Below, piece after piece: positions 47,051-56,836 of a stretch of 64,000 nucleotides of DNA (its first letter is position 1; every line of letters starts with the position of its first letter). Position numbers and translations under genes: made by a program. The DNA is taken from the NCBI RefSeq assembly GCF_007997305.1, contig NZ_VORZ01000001.1, positions 992,001 to 1,056,000 of the forward strand. The letters are read 5' to 3'. Source of the DNA: Psychrobacter frigidicola. Its GTDB lineage: Bacteria > Pseudomonadota > Gammaproteobacteria > Pseudomonadales > Moraxellaceae. The notes under the pieces were generated by a model that was given only the letters and a program-made list of their open reading frames with translations, was not told the origin of the DNA and did no database searches.

Positions 47051-47308
47051 ATGAAATGAGGCTTATTTAAATATTCAGTATTAACAATTAGCATTGTCGC
47101 TGATATGGGCGTGGCAAGTGCTGCTAAACTAATTGCTGACTCTGCCCCCACAGTCAATAATACAGCCATGGCTATTTATAGCATCGGTGGTATTACTTAG
47201 ACCTTTGTGGTCTCTAAAATAGTGAAGGTCAATACTAATCAGAGAACCACGTTCATCACTTATAAAGAGTTATTAACAACTTTCTCAGTAGTTTTCAATA
47301 AAAGCTAA
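47051..47308 (+). pseudogene. Relic of a DUF11-type exported protein, with two in-frame stops
   Basis: Reading from ATG 47051 in a single frame: TGA at codon 3, then GLFKYSVLTISIVADMGVASA (a signal-peptide-like run), LIADSAPTVNNTAMAIYSIGGIT, TAG at codon 50 (47198-47200), then TFVVSKIVKVNTNQ and a poorer tail to TAA at 47306. The NTAxAxYxxGG...TxVVSxxVxVxxNQ pattern is the common opening of large DUF11 repeat proteins. The frame is continuous except for the two stops, so this is a decayed or truncated copy rather than noise. It lies between the DUF11-like gene and the barrel gene, where a middle gene would be expected. Confidence 0.6.
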
Positions 47309-47353
47309 GACGGTGCCCTTATATTTTTGGATTTGATTGGATAAGCACGTGTT

Positions 47354-50300
47354 ATGACTTTTTACTGTACCGCACAGTCTACTTGTCTATCAACCAAAGC
47401 AACTAAGCTCTCAGCTTTAACCGTTGCCATGCTGCTTATGCACTCAAATTCCGCAGTTGCTGCTACTTCTAGTGCCCTAACTACTAATGATAATACTGCC
47501 AAAGCTCAATATCATATTAATAATAATATTGACGCCCTCGACGGTGATATCGCTGATATCAAAATTGCTGCCGTTGTGGTTGAAGATAAGTCAGTAACCG
47601 CTGCAGCAACGAACCGCTTATTTACCGCCGCGCCGCGTCTTGACTTTACAACCTTTTCATTTAGTGCTCGTAAAAACAGCTCACAGGTTGGCGAAGATGT
47701 TTATATTGAAGCCAGCGACGCACAATGTAATGTACAGCCTCATAAGCCTGACCAAGTATGGGTGACTATTAGCTCACCAACCACCGGGGACACTTATTCG
47801 CTCAAAGCTGTAGAGACCGGTAATAATACTGGTAAGTATCGACTGTCAGCACCCACACAAAATAACGCCAATAAGATTGATGACAAAATTATTCAGACGC
47901 TCCGGGGGGATAAATTATCCGCGCAGCTAGTAGCTTGTATCAGTCCTTCTGTTGGTCTTGATGAACAACCTAGCCAATCTGACTTTACATACATTAGCGA
48001 CTATAGCACTCAAATCGATATCGTCAATGACTCTCCTAATCTGCAAGTCGTTAAAAAAAGCAATGTCAGGTCTGCTGAGTTTGGCGACTATGTCAACTAT
48101 ACTATTAAAGTCACTAATGACGGCGCTACAACGGCCTATGATGTACAGCTTAAAGATGCTTTACCGCGCGGATTTGACTATGTCAAAGGCACGATACGTT
48201 ATAGTAAGAACCGCGTAGACATTAATAAGACGCAAGGCACTGAATTTAAAAGGGATGGAAAATATCAAGTTTTAAACTTAGGTCATATGAATGCTGGCAG
48301 CAGTAAAGAGATTACCTATCGCGTCCTTATCGGCACATCAGCACTAGGCGGGGACGGTATCAACCGCGCAACAGCAACTGCTCGCGATGAGCATAATCAA
48401 ACGCTAGCTTCAAGAGAGGCGCAGTGGCCGATTAAAGTTAATCGCGGTGTTATGAATAGCAACGGTATCATTGTCGGTAAAATTTACCATGATATTAACC
48501 GCGATGGCATTCAGCAAAAAGACGCAGGAGAGCTTGGTGTCGCAGGCGTGCGTATTTATATGGAGAACGGTAACTTTGTCGTTACCGATCCTGAAGGTAA
48601 CTATAATTTTTATGGGATTAATGCCAAAACTCATGTTTTAAAAGTAGACCGTACTACGCTACCTGCTGATATGGAACTGATTACCCAAAGTAATCGTAAT
48701 ACTGGCGATGCAGGCAGCCGTTTTGTCGATTTAAAATATGGCGAAATACATCGTGCGGACTTTGCTTTAGTTGGTGTCATGGCTGACAGCGTTGAGCGCT
48801 TAAACAAGCAGCTCATCGTCCGTAGCAACAGTGTCAGCGCAAAAAATGACACAATAGAACAAGCTGTTAAGAGTAAGTTAACGCTTGAACCTGACTACAA
48901 TCGTGATAACAAAAACAATATTGATGCCAGCGGTTGTAAGTCTAACGATTATCTAGATCAAGGCATTTCCTGTGATTCCGCGATAGTTGCGACTATGGCA
49001 AACTCTAATAAAGCGCGTATTGATATGGGTGTCAAAACGGTTGCCGCGCCACAGATAAAAGAGCTGGAAGAATATCTAAAGGAAGTCGTAAATAATAACG
49101 TCGCCTTTATTAACCTGAGTAACGATCAACAGCTTGCCTCCTATAAACAGTTGGTACAAGTTCAAGCACCACTAGGCTCAAGCTTTACCTTATATACCAA
49201 TGGTAAAGCAGTACCTGAACAACAAATCAGTAAAATAGCGAAACAAGAAAAACAACAAGTGACCGCCTTTGACTATACGGTTGATTTAAAGCGTGGACGC
49301 AACACTTTACGCGGTGTGGCCACTGATATGAATGGCAAAGTTCTCTCTGAACAGACCATTAATATTACTGCACCAAATAGCTTGCAGACCATTTACTATC
49401 GTACTCAAGATCAGTTAGTACAAGCCGATGGCATCAGCGAATATCAAGTCGTGATTAGCTTAAAAGACCTCGATAATCGTGCCTTTATTGCTTCAACTCC
49501 CATTACTATTGATACTAATATCGGACGTATTAATCTGCCAGACAGCAGTAAAGACCAAGCTGGTACGCAAGTGACTGTGAATGGTGGCGAGCTACTCATT
49601 CCTATTATAGCGCCAAGTGTGCCGGGTAAAGGCGAGCTGATTATCGACACCGGCAGCAGCAAAAAAGTCATTCCGCTAAAGTTCACTGCCAAAGTGCGAC
49701 CCTTTATTGCTGTCGGTATCGTTGAAGGATCGGTATCACTGAAAGACTTTGACGGAAGCAACCTCACAGACGCTCAAGGCGCGTTTGAAAAAGAGCTAAA
49801 AGAATTCGCTGGTAATGACGACTATTCAGCGACAGGTCGTGCAGCCATGTTCCTAAAAGGCAAAGTGCGCGGTGATTATCTACTGACTTTAGCATACGAT
49901 AGCGACAAAAAAGGTGAACGCCTATTCCGTGACATCGAGCCGGGCGAATACTATCCGGTATATGGCGACTCCTCAGCCAAAGGCTTTGATGCGCAATCTA
50001 CCAGTAAGCTGTATGTCCGCCTTGATAAAGGTCGCTCATTTGCCATGTATGGCGACCTAAAAACTCAGATTGATAATGATGAAGGTATCAAACTGGGTCA
50101 ATACAATCGTACGCTCACGGGTGTCAAAGCCCATTATGAAGACATTGATACTCGCATCACAGCGTTCGTTGCTGAAACCAGCTCAACACAGCGCGTCAAT
50201 GAAACTCGTGGTTTGGGTATTTCAGGCCCTTATCCACTCGCTGAGAATTTTGATGCCGTATTAGAGAACTCTGAGACCATTGAAGTCATCACACGCGATG

Positions 50301-52321
50301 CCAATAATCCAGGCCTTATCATTAGCCGTAAAACGCTAACTCGCTTTGCTGATTATGAAATTGACCCTATTAGCCGCAGCCTATACCTAAAATCCCCGAT
50401 TGCCAGTCAGGACTTGGATGGCAATCCCATTTACCTACGCGTCACGGTTGAAGTAGATACAGGTGGCGAAAATTATTGGGTGGGCGGTGTGACAGCCAAG
50501 CAGCTATTGACTGCTAAAATAACAGTGGGCGGCAGTTATATTAACAGTGACAACCCTTTAAATAAGGAAGAACTTGCCAGCATTAACAGCGTTATCAAAT
50601 TCAATGACAAGTTAAGACTGGTTGCTGAGTATGCTAAAAATAAAGCTGAGAACCCGAACTATCAGCCAAGCAATCAGATTAACGCGACACTTTTAGAAGG
50701 CAAAGACGTAAAAGGTGACGCCCTACGTATCGAGCTACACTATGATGATAAGAAGCGCACCCGTGCCAAGGCTTACTATAACGATGCTGACAAAGGCTTT
50801 GTCACTGGTGCATCGCCTTTAACTGCTGGACGGGCAGAATCAGGTATCAACGTCACTCACACCCTATCTAACAAAAAAACAGCGCTAAAAATTGAAGGCA
50901 TCCGTACCAAAGACCACACAACAGAAACCAGCGTTGAAGGTATACAAGCCAGTGTTGAGCAGCGCTTGAGCAAAAATATCGTCGGTGAAATTGGCGTACG
51001 CTATTATAAGCAAGGAGCCCCAGCTGCCTCGCGTAATATTCAAGCCACAACAGATGTCGTAGGTATCACAAACAACACTATATTTAATGACAATATCATT
51101 AACCAATCCGCGCTTAATGGTGTTAACAGCTTAGAGAAAGACATTGAAGGCACGACTGCCCGCGCCCGCATTACGGCTCATGTACCAAAGCTAAATAATG
51201 CCTTAGTCTTTGCAGAATACGAGCAAGATATCGACCATAGCGCACGCAATGCCACCTCTATTGGCGGTGAGACGCCACTAGGTAAATTAGGTCGTCTGTA
51301 TGCCCGCCATGATTTAATCAGCAGCTTATCAGGCAGCTATGGTCTGGATGATACCGACGAGCGCCAGCGCACAGTCATCGGCTTTGACGCCAACTATATG
51401 AAAGATGGTAAAGTCTATAGCGAATACCGCATGCGTGATGCCATTGGTGCGCGTGAAGCAGAAGCCGCTATTGGTCTAAAAAATAAATGGCATGTACAAA
51501 AAGGCTTAACGTTAAACACCTTGTTTGAGCGCGTCGAATCTTTAGAGGGGGAAAAAAATAGCACGGCGACCGCTGCTGGTTTTGGGGTTGAGTATCTTGC
51601 CAAAGAAAACTATAAAGTATCCGGACGATTAGAGAAGCGCTGGGGTGAAACCAGTGACACCTTATTAGGTAGTGCAGGTATTGCCTATCGTTATACCGAC
51701 GATATAACCTTATTAGCAAAGGACATTTATTCGCGTGTCGAGTATGACGATGGTCATCGTACCATTAACCGGTTTCAACTCGGCGCGGCTTATCGCGACT
51801 ACGACAGTAATCAGATGGATATACTAGCCAAGCTTGAGTATCGTCTAAATGATAACGCAACTGGTAGCAATCCCTATCAAAAAGATGCGACCATCTGGTC
51901 ATGGAGTGGTAACTATCATCCAACCCGTCCGCTAACCTTGTCAGGTCGCTATGCGGGCAAATATACTAAATATTCTGCAGATGGCGTTACCAGTGATAAT
52001 ACCGCTCATGCAGTCTATACCCGTGGCCTATATGACATCAGCGAGCGTTGGGATATGGGTTTGCAAGCGGGAACCTATCGGAATAAGCAAGCAGACGACT
52101 TAGCTTATATATTGGGGGCAGAGATTGGCTATAGCCCTATGACGAACTTATGGCTATCGCTTGGCTATAACTTTATGGGCTTTGAAGATGAAGATATCGC
52201 CTATGATGACAGCACGCAACAAGGCGCTTACTTTAGACTGCGCTTTAAGTTTGACGAAGACTTATTTAAGCGTACTCACCTTAGTAAAAACAAACCTCTC
52301 ACCGCTAGAACGGCACTTTAA
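47354..52321 (+). CDS. Giant DUF11/SdrD-B-domain outer membrane beta-barrel protein
   Basis: A surface protein of 1655 residues. Signal peptide ends near ANSAVAA (about 37). A DUF11 repeat covers about 225-359 (SAEFGDYVNYTIKVTNDGATTAYDVQLKD, in part), followed by an SdrD-B/CNA-B-like domain at about 369-455 with GKIYHDINRDGIQQKDAGE and an LxVTDPEGNYNFYGI loop. Ig-like segments lie near 600-800. From about 826 (FLKGKVRGDYLLTLAYDSD) the sequence alternates aromatic-ended strands with short turns, typical of a large barrel, ending LRFKFDED. Likely a surface adhesin or secretion-type barrel. Exact function is unknown. The reading frame is intact. Confidence 0.85.
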   Translation: MTFYCTAQSTCLSTKATKLSALTVAMLLMHSNSAVAATSSALTTNDNTAKAQYHINNNIDALDGDIADIKIAAVVVEDKSVTAAATNRLFTAAPRLDFTTFSFSARKNSSQVGEDVYIEASDAQCNVQPHKPDQVWVTISSPTTGDTYSLKAVETGNNTGKYRLSAPTQNNANKIDDKIIQTLRGDKLSAQLVACISPSVGLDEQPSQSDFTYISDYSTQIDIVNDSPNLQVVKKSNVRSAEFGDYVNYTIKVTNDGATTAYDVQLKDALPRGFDYVKGTIRYSKNRVDINKTQGTEFKRDGKYQVLNLGHMNAGSSKEITYRVLIGTSALGGDGINRATATARDEHNQTLASREAQWPIKVNRGVMNSNGIIVGKIYHDINRDGIQQKDAGELGVAGVRIYMENGNFVVTDPEGNYNFYGINAKTHVLKVDRTTLPADMELITQSNRNTGDAGSRFVDLKYGEIHRADFALVGVMADSVERLNKQLIVRSNSVSAKNDTIEQAVKSKLTLEPDYNRDNKNNIDASGCKSNDYLDQGISCDSAIVATMANSNKARIDMGVKTVAAPQIKELEEYLKEVVNNNVAFINLSNDQQLASYKQLVQVQAPLGSSFTLYTNGKAVPEQQISKIAKQEKQQVTAFDYTVDLKRGRNTLRGVATDMNGKVLSEQTINITAPNSLQTIYYRTQDQLVQADGISEYQVVISLKDLDNRAFIASTPITIDTNIGRINLPDSSKDQAGTQVTVNGGELLIPIIAPSVPGKGELIIDTGSSKKVIPLKFTAKVRPFIAVGIVEGSVSLKDFDGSNLTDAQGAFEKELKEFAGNDDYSATGRAAMFLKGKVRGDYLLTLAYDSDKKGERLFRDIEPGEYYPVYGDSSAKGFDAQSTSKLYVRLDKGRSFAMYGDLKTQIDNDEGIKLGQYNRTLTGVKAHYEDIDTRITAFVAETSSTQRVNETRGLGISGPYPLAENFDAVLENSETIEVITRDANNPGLIISRKTLTRFADYEIDPISRSLYLKSPIASQDLDGNPIYLRVTVEVDTGGENYWVGGVTAKQLLTAKITVGGSYINSDNPLNKEELASINSVIKFNDKLRLVAEYAKNKAENPNYQPSNQINATLLEGKDVKGDALRIELHYDDKKRTRAKAYYNDADKGFVTGASPLTAGRAESGINVTHTLSNKKTALKIEGIRTKDHTTETSVEGIQASVEQRLSKNIVGEIGVRYYKQGAPAASRNIQATTDVVGITNNTIFNDNIINQSALNGVNSLEKDIEGTTARARITAHVPKLNNALVFAEYEQDIDHSARNATSIGGETPLGKLGRLYARHDLISSLSGSYGLDDTDERQRTVIGFDANYMKDGKVYSEYRMRDAIGAREAEAAIGLKNKWHVQKGLTLNTLFERVESLEGEKNSTATAAGFGVEYLAKENYKVSGRLEKRWGETSDTLLGSAGIAYRYTDDITLLAKDIYSRVEYDDGHRTINRFQLGAAYRDYDSNQMDILAKLEYRLNDNATGSNPYQKDATIWSWSGNYHPTRPLTLSGRYAGKYTKYSADGVTSDNTAHAVYTRGLYDISERWDMGLQAGTYRNKQADDLAYILGAEIGYSPMTNLWLSLGYNFMGFEDEDIAYDDSTQQGAYFRLRFKFDEDLFKRTHLSKNKPLTARTAL

Positions 52322-52480
52322 AGGCACATCATAGTTGTACGCGTTGAGGCCATACCGTAATCCTAGCACGCCATCATCGCTATCGTCTTGAAAATAGATA
52401 TAGCTTATAATGGGCGTTATCATGAGTATTGTTTCTTAAAACAATGAGTAACTAATCTATTGTAAAACAAGGTTTGCGTT

Positions 52481-53425
52481 ATGTCTAAACGTATCATTTT
52501 AGCACTCATACAGGCTACTTATCGGTTACCCCTCAGCGCGTTATTATCAGCGCTATTATTGGCATCTGTTGCGCCAATAACACAAGCTGCCACCGTAAAA
52601 ACCAGTAACTTTAATAATGGTATCTTAGATGAAAACCCTATTAATCCTGTGGCTTACTGTGACAATGACCTTAATAGGGAAGCTAAAACCCAAACGACGC
52701 TATCCAAGTATAAAAAGCATCAAAGCTCACAACGTCGTACCATAGACTGTATGCTCACACAGCTAAATACATATCAGCAAAACGATAAATCAGCGCACCA
52801 GCAATATCTTGCTTATAAAGCACAAGCGTGGCTGAACTATGCCTATAATGAAGATAGTATTAACAACATAACCGAAGATGCCAACCAAGAAGCTTTGCAA
52901 ACAGCAACCTCTATCTTGCGAGCGCTAAAAAACGGTACAGATGAGCAGTCAAGTATCACTACCGATATTCCAACGACGTCCGCATTAATGCGCCCTGACC
53001 TTTGGGCCACGCTGAATGCATTGAAAGACAATGGCGGTATTAGCGCCGCGCCGCGTGAATTAGCATTTAGCGAAGTAGCACTTATTTGGGCAGCGACTGA
53101 ACAATGCAAGCATGGTGATAAGTCATCAGGAGTCCATTTTCGCATGGCAGATCGCTGGCTTGAGCAAGCGCGCGAAGCTTATGTGAACACTCATGATTCA
53201 AAACTGAATGTAGCACTCGAAGAACTTATAAACCATTATTTTAAACAGTATGTGCCTTTAGATAAAGGTGATGACAGCTGTCGCGCTCAAACACTATCGT
53301 CAAGCATCCAAAACTCATCAAGCGCTCAAACCTTACATACAGAAATTAAGCGCACTGTATCCATGACGCAAACTAACACTGTTCCTAAGCCTATCCCGCA
53401 TGCAAAATCCCACCTTGTTTTTTAG
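52481..53425 (+). CDS. Exported protein of unknown function at the surface-protein locus
   Basis: A protein of 314 residues with a signal peptide (LSALLSALLLASVAPITQA, cleavage near 36). The mature part is mostly alpha-helical, with paired cysteines (AYCDND and TIDCMLTQLNTY; also EQCKHGD and DDSCRAQ), and ends in a Ser/Thr/Pro-rich stretch. I recognise no family. It follows the barrel protein by about 160 bases and precedes a terminator, so it likely belongs to the locus. A related arrangement elsewhere ends in an OmpA-type protein; no OmpA domain is present here. Confidence 0.65.
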   Translation: MSKRIILALIQATYRLPLSALLSALLLASVAPITQAATVKTSNFNNGILDENPINPVAYCDNDLNREAKTQTTLSKYKKHQSSQRRTIDCMLTQLNTYQQNDKSAHQQYLAYKAQAWLNYAYNEDSINNITEDANQEALQTATSILRALKNGTDEQSSITTDIPTTSALMRPDLWATLNALKDNGGISAAPRELAFSEVALIWAATEQCKHGDKSSGVHFRMADRWLEQAREAYVNTHDSKLNVALEELINHYFKQYVPLDKGDDSCRAQTLSSSIQNSSSAQTLHTEIKRTVSMTQTNTVPKPIPHAKSHLVF

Positions 53426-53467
53426 GTTTTATTCATATATTAAGACAGTTATTACTATTAAAGAAAC

Positions 53468-53496
53468 AAAAAAGCCAGATTTAATCTGGCTTTTTA
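53468..53496. terminator. Bidirectional intrinsic terminator
   Basis: A 12-bp stem, AAAAAGCCAGAT/ATCTGGCTTTTT, with a TTA loop between the convergent exported protein and TetR genes. Confidence 0.88.
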
Positions 53497-53517
53497 TTAC
53501 ATTATATATTTAAAATA

Positions 53518-54210
53518 TTAACGGCTTTTACGGGGTAATTTTTCTGGTAAATAACAACGTAGATAAGCAATAGATGCTGTATTAGCTTCTTGTAGATAGC
53601 TATCCGTAATACCTTCATGCCGACGGTAAGACAATGTAAATATGCCATTAATAATGCTATAGGTAATTAGTAAAACATCTTCAATATCTTCAAACTTTGG
53701 CATCTCATAGCGCTCTGACAACCGCTTATAAACCAGTTGCACAATTTGATGATCGATATCTTCACCAAAACCATCCCCTTCGAAATCCGGAGTATTGGTA
53801 TCGTATATCAGCTTAGCTTTAGTCTGATCTTTATGGAAAATATGTACACAACGTTCGATCGTGGCCGTCAAATACCCTTGCCATCTGTCATAATCAACCG
53901 TTTCGACCGTTGCTAATATCTCTAAGATTTCAATCGCATTTAAAAAACGTAACGCTAAAAATATTGCTTCAATATTAGGAAAGAAATGATAAGCAGAAGC
54001 GCGCGGAATACCCGCCTCTTCACACACAGCAGCTAAAGTAATATCGTTAATAGGATGGGTTTCGCTCAGCTTTTTAGCACCCATCAATAATTTCTGACGG
54101 CGTATACGGCCTTGCTGACTGGTAAACTTAAATTTATTGGGCACCAGCTTTCTCGCCAGCTCCGAATCCACCAGTACATCTTCTATCTTATCGTCTTTGT
54201 GGTCAGTCAT
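53518..54210 (-). CDS. TetR-family transcriptional regulator
   Basis: A protein of 230 residues. The N-terminal HTH is ITLAAVCEEAGIPRASAYHFFPNIEAIF (about 58-85, given in part), the usual TetR helix-turn-helix with a YxxFxxxxxI ending. The ligand-binding domain follows, with no recognisable ligand pocket. Before the HTH there are 35 polar residues. AGAGG precedes the ATG. It is divergent or unlinked from the neighbouring genes, so a target cannot be named; the exonuclease-family gene is on the same strand upstream. Confidence 0.9.
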   Translation of the reverse strand: MTDHKDDKIEDVLVDSELARKLVPNKFKFTSQQGRIRRQKLLMGAKKLSETHPINDITLAAVCEEAGIPRASAYHFFPNIEAIFLALRFLNAIEILEILATVETVDYDRWQGYLTATIERCVHIFHKDQTKAKLIYDTNTPDFEGDGFGEDIDHQIVQLVYKRLSERYEMPKFEDIEDVLLITYSIINGIFTLSYRRHEGITDSYLQEANTASIAYLRCYLPEKLPRKSR

Positions 54211-54416
54211 TATAAACCTCTTGATGTTACGCCCATGTTTATGAATATAGTGTTCACTGAAATAGCACTTGCGTTAAATAAGTATGCTACTAGCAGATTT
54301 TGGTTAATATAACCACTGGCAAATTCAGCGAAAATGCATCATAGATACTTGCATGTTATCAAGCAAGGGCATGAATGGGTTAAAACAATATTGTCTTAAT
54401 CAATCACTTAATATGA

Positions 54417-55445
54417 TTAATCATGAAGCTTTATTTTCGCACGTATAATACCATGGTCAGTGACTCTGTCAGCATAATCCCATTTTAAATGGTCATTAAA
54501 GTAGTCCACCCGCTCAACTTGCCCAAGCGCAAACTTACTATCGGATAAAAACTCCTCTGACACAAATAGTTGATCAATGACTTCTGGCATACCTTGATAA
54601 ATATGGGTATACGCCACATCTTTCATCCAACCATAACGTGCTTGTACTCGTGCTGCATCAAATAGTGCAACATCGCGCATACTTTTATCATAATTTACCT
54701 CGCCTGTCTCGGTCATTAACTGAGTAGTCACACTTCCGGTCACATCATTCATGTCACCCAAAAGAATCAACGGCTCGCGGGTATGTTTTAAACGTTGGAT
54801 AATAGACATTCGAATCGATGCCGCCTCAGCCGCGCGCATACATAAGCTGCGGAGCTTGGCACGGACGCGAATATTTGGATCGTCCATATCTTCTAATAAG
54901 TTACCCTCTTTGTCCCGTAAGAAAAAGGCACGCTTACTTTTAAGATGGGCGGTAATAATTGTTATTGGTTGCCCAAAAGCATTCACACGTAAGATAAGTG
55001 GCGGACGATTAAAGCGGCGGTATGGTCCCATATCAGGAATATCGATTACGGCCTTATCAGCAACGTCTTCTAATAAGCTCATTTCTAATTGTTCAAAACG
55101 GCTAATGATACCCACAGCAGGTGTGTGTTGCGCCCCGTCTCCCTGCGTATAAGAACTACTTGGGTCATTACTTGCTAGCGGAATAACGACGTGTTCTGGC
55201 TTAAAACCTAATGCTACCGCAACTTCTTCTAATGCCTGACTGTCCCACACCTCTTGTACTGCAATAATATCTGCATGAGCTTTAGATAAAAGCTCTGTTA
55301 TTCCACGTACTTTTTTATCATAAGTTTTTTTATCGTAAGCGGGTGCATTCTCGTAATAAATACGATTAGGGTTTGCAAAGTTAAGCAGGTTAGCAGTAGC
55401 GATATAGAACTGCTTATGATCAGCGGTTCGTGATGGATTAAACAT
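54417..55445 (-). CDS. Endonuclease/exonuclease/phosphatase family protein
   Basis: A metal-dependent hydrolase of 342 residues with no signal peptide. The family residues are visible: AVQEVWD (catalytic Glu), ITAHLKSKRAF, LLGDMND (Asp/Asn), and VTDHGIIRA (Asp-His at the C-terminus). The opening FYIATANLLNFANPNRIYYE is typical of a bacterial EEP subgroup of unknown substrate. AGGAA precedes the ATG. It is on the same strand as TetR, 206 bases upstream. Confidence 0.85.
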   Translation of the reverse strand: MFNPSRTADHKQFYIATANLLNFANPNRIYYENAPAYDKKTYDKKVRGITELLSKAHADIIAVQEVWDSQALEEVAVALGFKPEHVVIPLASNDPSSSYTQGDGAQHTPAVGIISRFEQLEMSLLEDVADKAVIDIPDMGPYRRFNRPPLILRVNAFGQPITIITAHLKSKRAFFLRDKEGNLLEDMDDPNIRVRAKLRSLCMRAAEAASIRMSIIQRLKHTREPLILLGDMNDVTGSVTTQLMTETGEVNYDKSMRDVALFDAARVQARYGWMKDVAYTHIYQGMPEVIDQLFVSEEFLSDSKFALGQVERVDYFNDHLKWDYADRVTDHGIIRAKIKLHD

Positions 55446-55872
55446 AACTTTCCTATTTTCATCTATTGTTTTTATACACTGAAGTAAATAAAATTTAAAT
55501 AAAGTATCTTTTACATGTTTAATATTTTAAATGATAAATTTTAGATAAGTATTATAGTTTCTCTTTTATACTTATGAGTTCTCTTTTATAAAATTACAAA
55601 TCACTGGATACAGTTTAACGAAATAACTATAATTTAATAGTAACGTTATATTCCATTATCCTATAGAAACAAAAAAGCTCCCAGAAAGTTATCTGGGAGC
55701 TTTAAAATAACATAATCAAATACACACTATGTTATGGGTTCCGATGGGTGTACATTTAAGCATATTAAAACAATAAAACAGCAAGCTTTTGTATTACTTC
55801 TTTACTAAATTTAACTTATTTTAATCTTGCTATATAAATGTTTTAACTCATTAAATATAAATTCATCGTAGA
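55446..55872. other. AT-rich intergenic region with a hairpin
   Basis: It holds the hairpin at 55674-55703 and probable promoter sequence for the exonuclease-family gene. The hairpin reads as a terminator for the glycine-zipper gene on the minus strand. Nothing else is visible. Confidence 0.45.
55674..55703 (-). terminator. Intrinsic terminator downstream of the glycine-zipper gene
   Basis: A perfect 12-bp stem, AAAGCTCCCAGA/TCTGGGAGCTTT, followed on the minus strand by a T run. It is about 170 bases beyond the glycine-zipper stop, so its assignment is tentative. Confidence 0.6.
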
Positions 55873-56553
55873 TTAGCTTACGCGGTTCCAAGCATCGCGA
55901 GAGGCTGAACGGGCGTCATTCCATTCCATACGCGATTCACCCTTCACATCATTCCACGAGCGTTCTAGATCAGACTCATGGTCTTCAAAGCGCGCATCAG
56001 CTGGATAACGAGCGCGGTTGCCATAACCTACTGCATAGGCTGGATGCAAGTCGCGATCATAGTCATAGCCTTCTTTATGTGAACCAGCCTTGGCATATTC
56101 TGCACGCCAATACGCATCTTCACGAGTCGGATCAATGGCTTCTGCTGCTGCATGACCAACACCCCCGCCGACGATTGCACCAATTGCACCACCGATTAGC
56201 GTACCTAATGGGCCTGCCATGGTCCCAATCGCTGCGCCTGCTGCTGCACCGCCAACACCGCCAACACCAGTACCTACTGGATGCGATCCTGGCTCACCAG
56301 TAATAACATCAGCATTTAAATCTTTTTTAGCTTCTTTTGATAAGTTTTTTACTTTGTCACGATCGATATCATCATGGTTACCGATAATATTATCGTTATC
56401 ATGACTATTTACAATATTAGGATTTGCCATACGGTCATTACCGTCTACTCTACGTGCGTTATCATCGACTATGCGTTCTTTATCACCTACCTCTAGGTAT
56501 TCGTCAGTGATTACGCGGTCATTAGGGTCTGTAATGCGGCCATCGTTATTCAT
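55873..56553 (-). CDS. Glycine-zipper domain protein with hydrophilic flanks
   Basis: A protein of 226 residues. The centre (about 95-140) is a glycine zipper: GVGGVGGAAAGAAIG, AGPLGTLIGGAIGAIVGGG, the pattern of two membrane-associated Gly-zipper helices. The first 60 residues are Asp/Asn-rich with a repeated NDR pattern (DPNDRVITD, DGNDRMANPN), and the C-terminal part has RDAYWRAEY-like and HESDLERSWNDVKGESRMEW segments. No signal peptide is seen. Similar proteins are annotated as stress or desiccation-related, which is not proof. AAAGGA precedes the ATG. Confidence 0.75.
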   Translation of the reverse strand: MNNDGRITDPNDRVITDEYLEVGDKERIVDDNARRVDGNDRMANPNIVNSHDNDNIIGNHDDIDRDKVKNLSKEAKKDLNADVITGEPGSHPVGTGVGGVGGAAAGAAIGTMAGPLGTLIGGAIGAIVGGGVGHAAAEAIDPTREDAYWRAEYAKAGSHKEGYDYDRDLHPAYAVGYGNRARYPADARFEDHESDLERSWNDVKGESRMEWNDARSASRDAWNRVS

Positions 56554-56836
56554 AATATAATCCTTTAATTAGTTGTTATACATTTAATTTATCTATTGAT
56601 AATATAAAACCTATCTACGGTCTTCTTAAACTCGTCTAAAGTATAGGAATTGATTGCGTGTACGGATAGGTTGAATATGTAAACTTTGTCCAAATTGGGA
56701 TGACCTTACGTTACAGCGTGTAGCTTTATAAGGGTTTTATAGAAGAGGGTAGTATTCTTAGTAAGTTATAAGACGTTAATTAACTGACTGTAAAAACTAT
56801 TGAATGATATATTTTATTATCGTCTAAATATATCAT

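Noticed and set aside
28000..48000. CACGTG-centred parS candidates
   Set aside because: The few CACGTG cores lack the flanking GTTTCA/TGAAAC palindrome.
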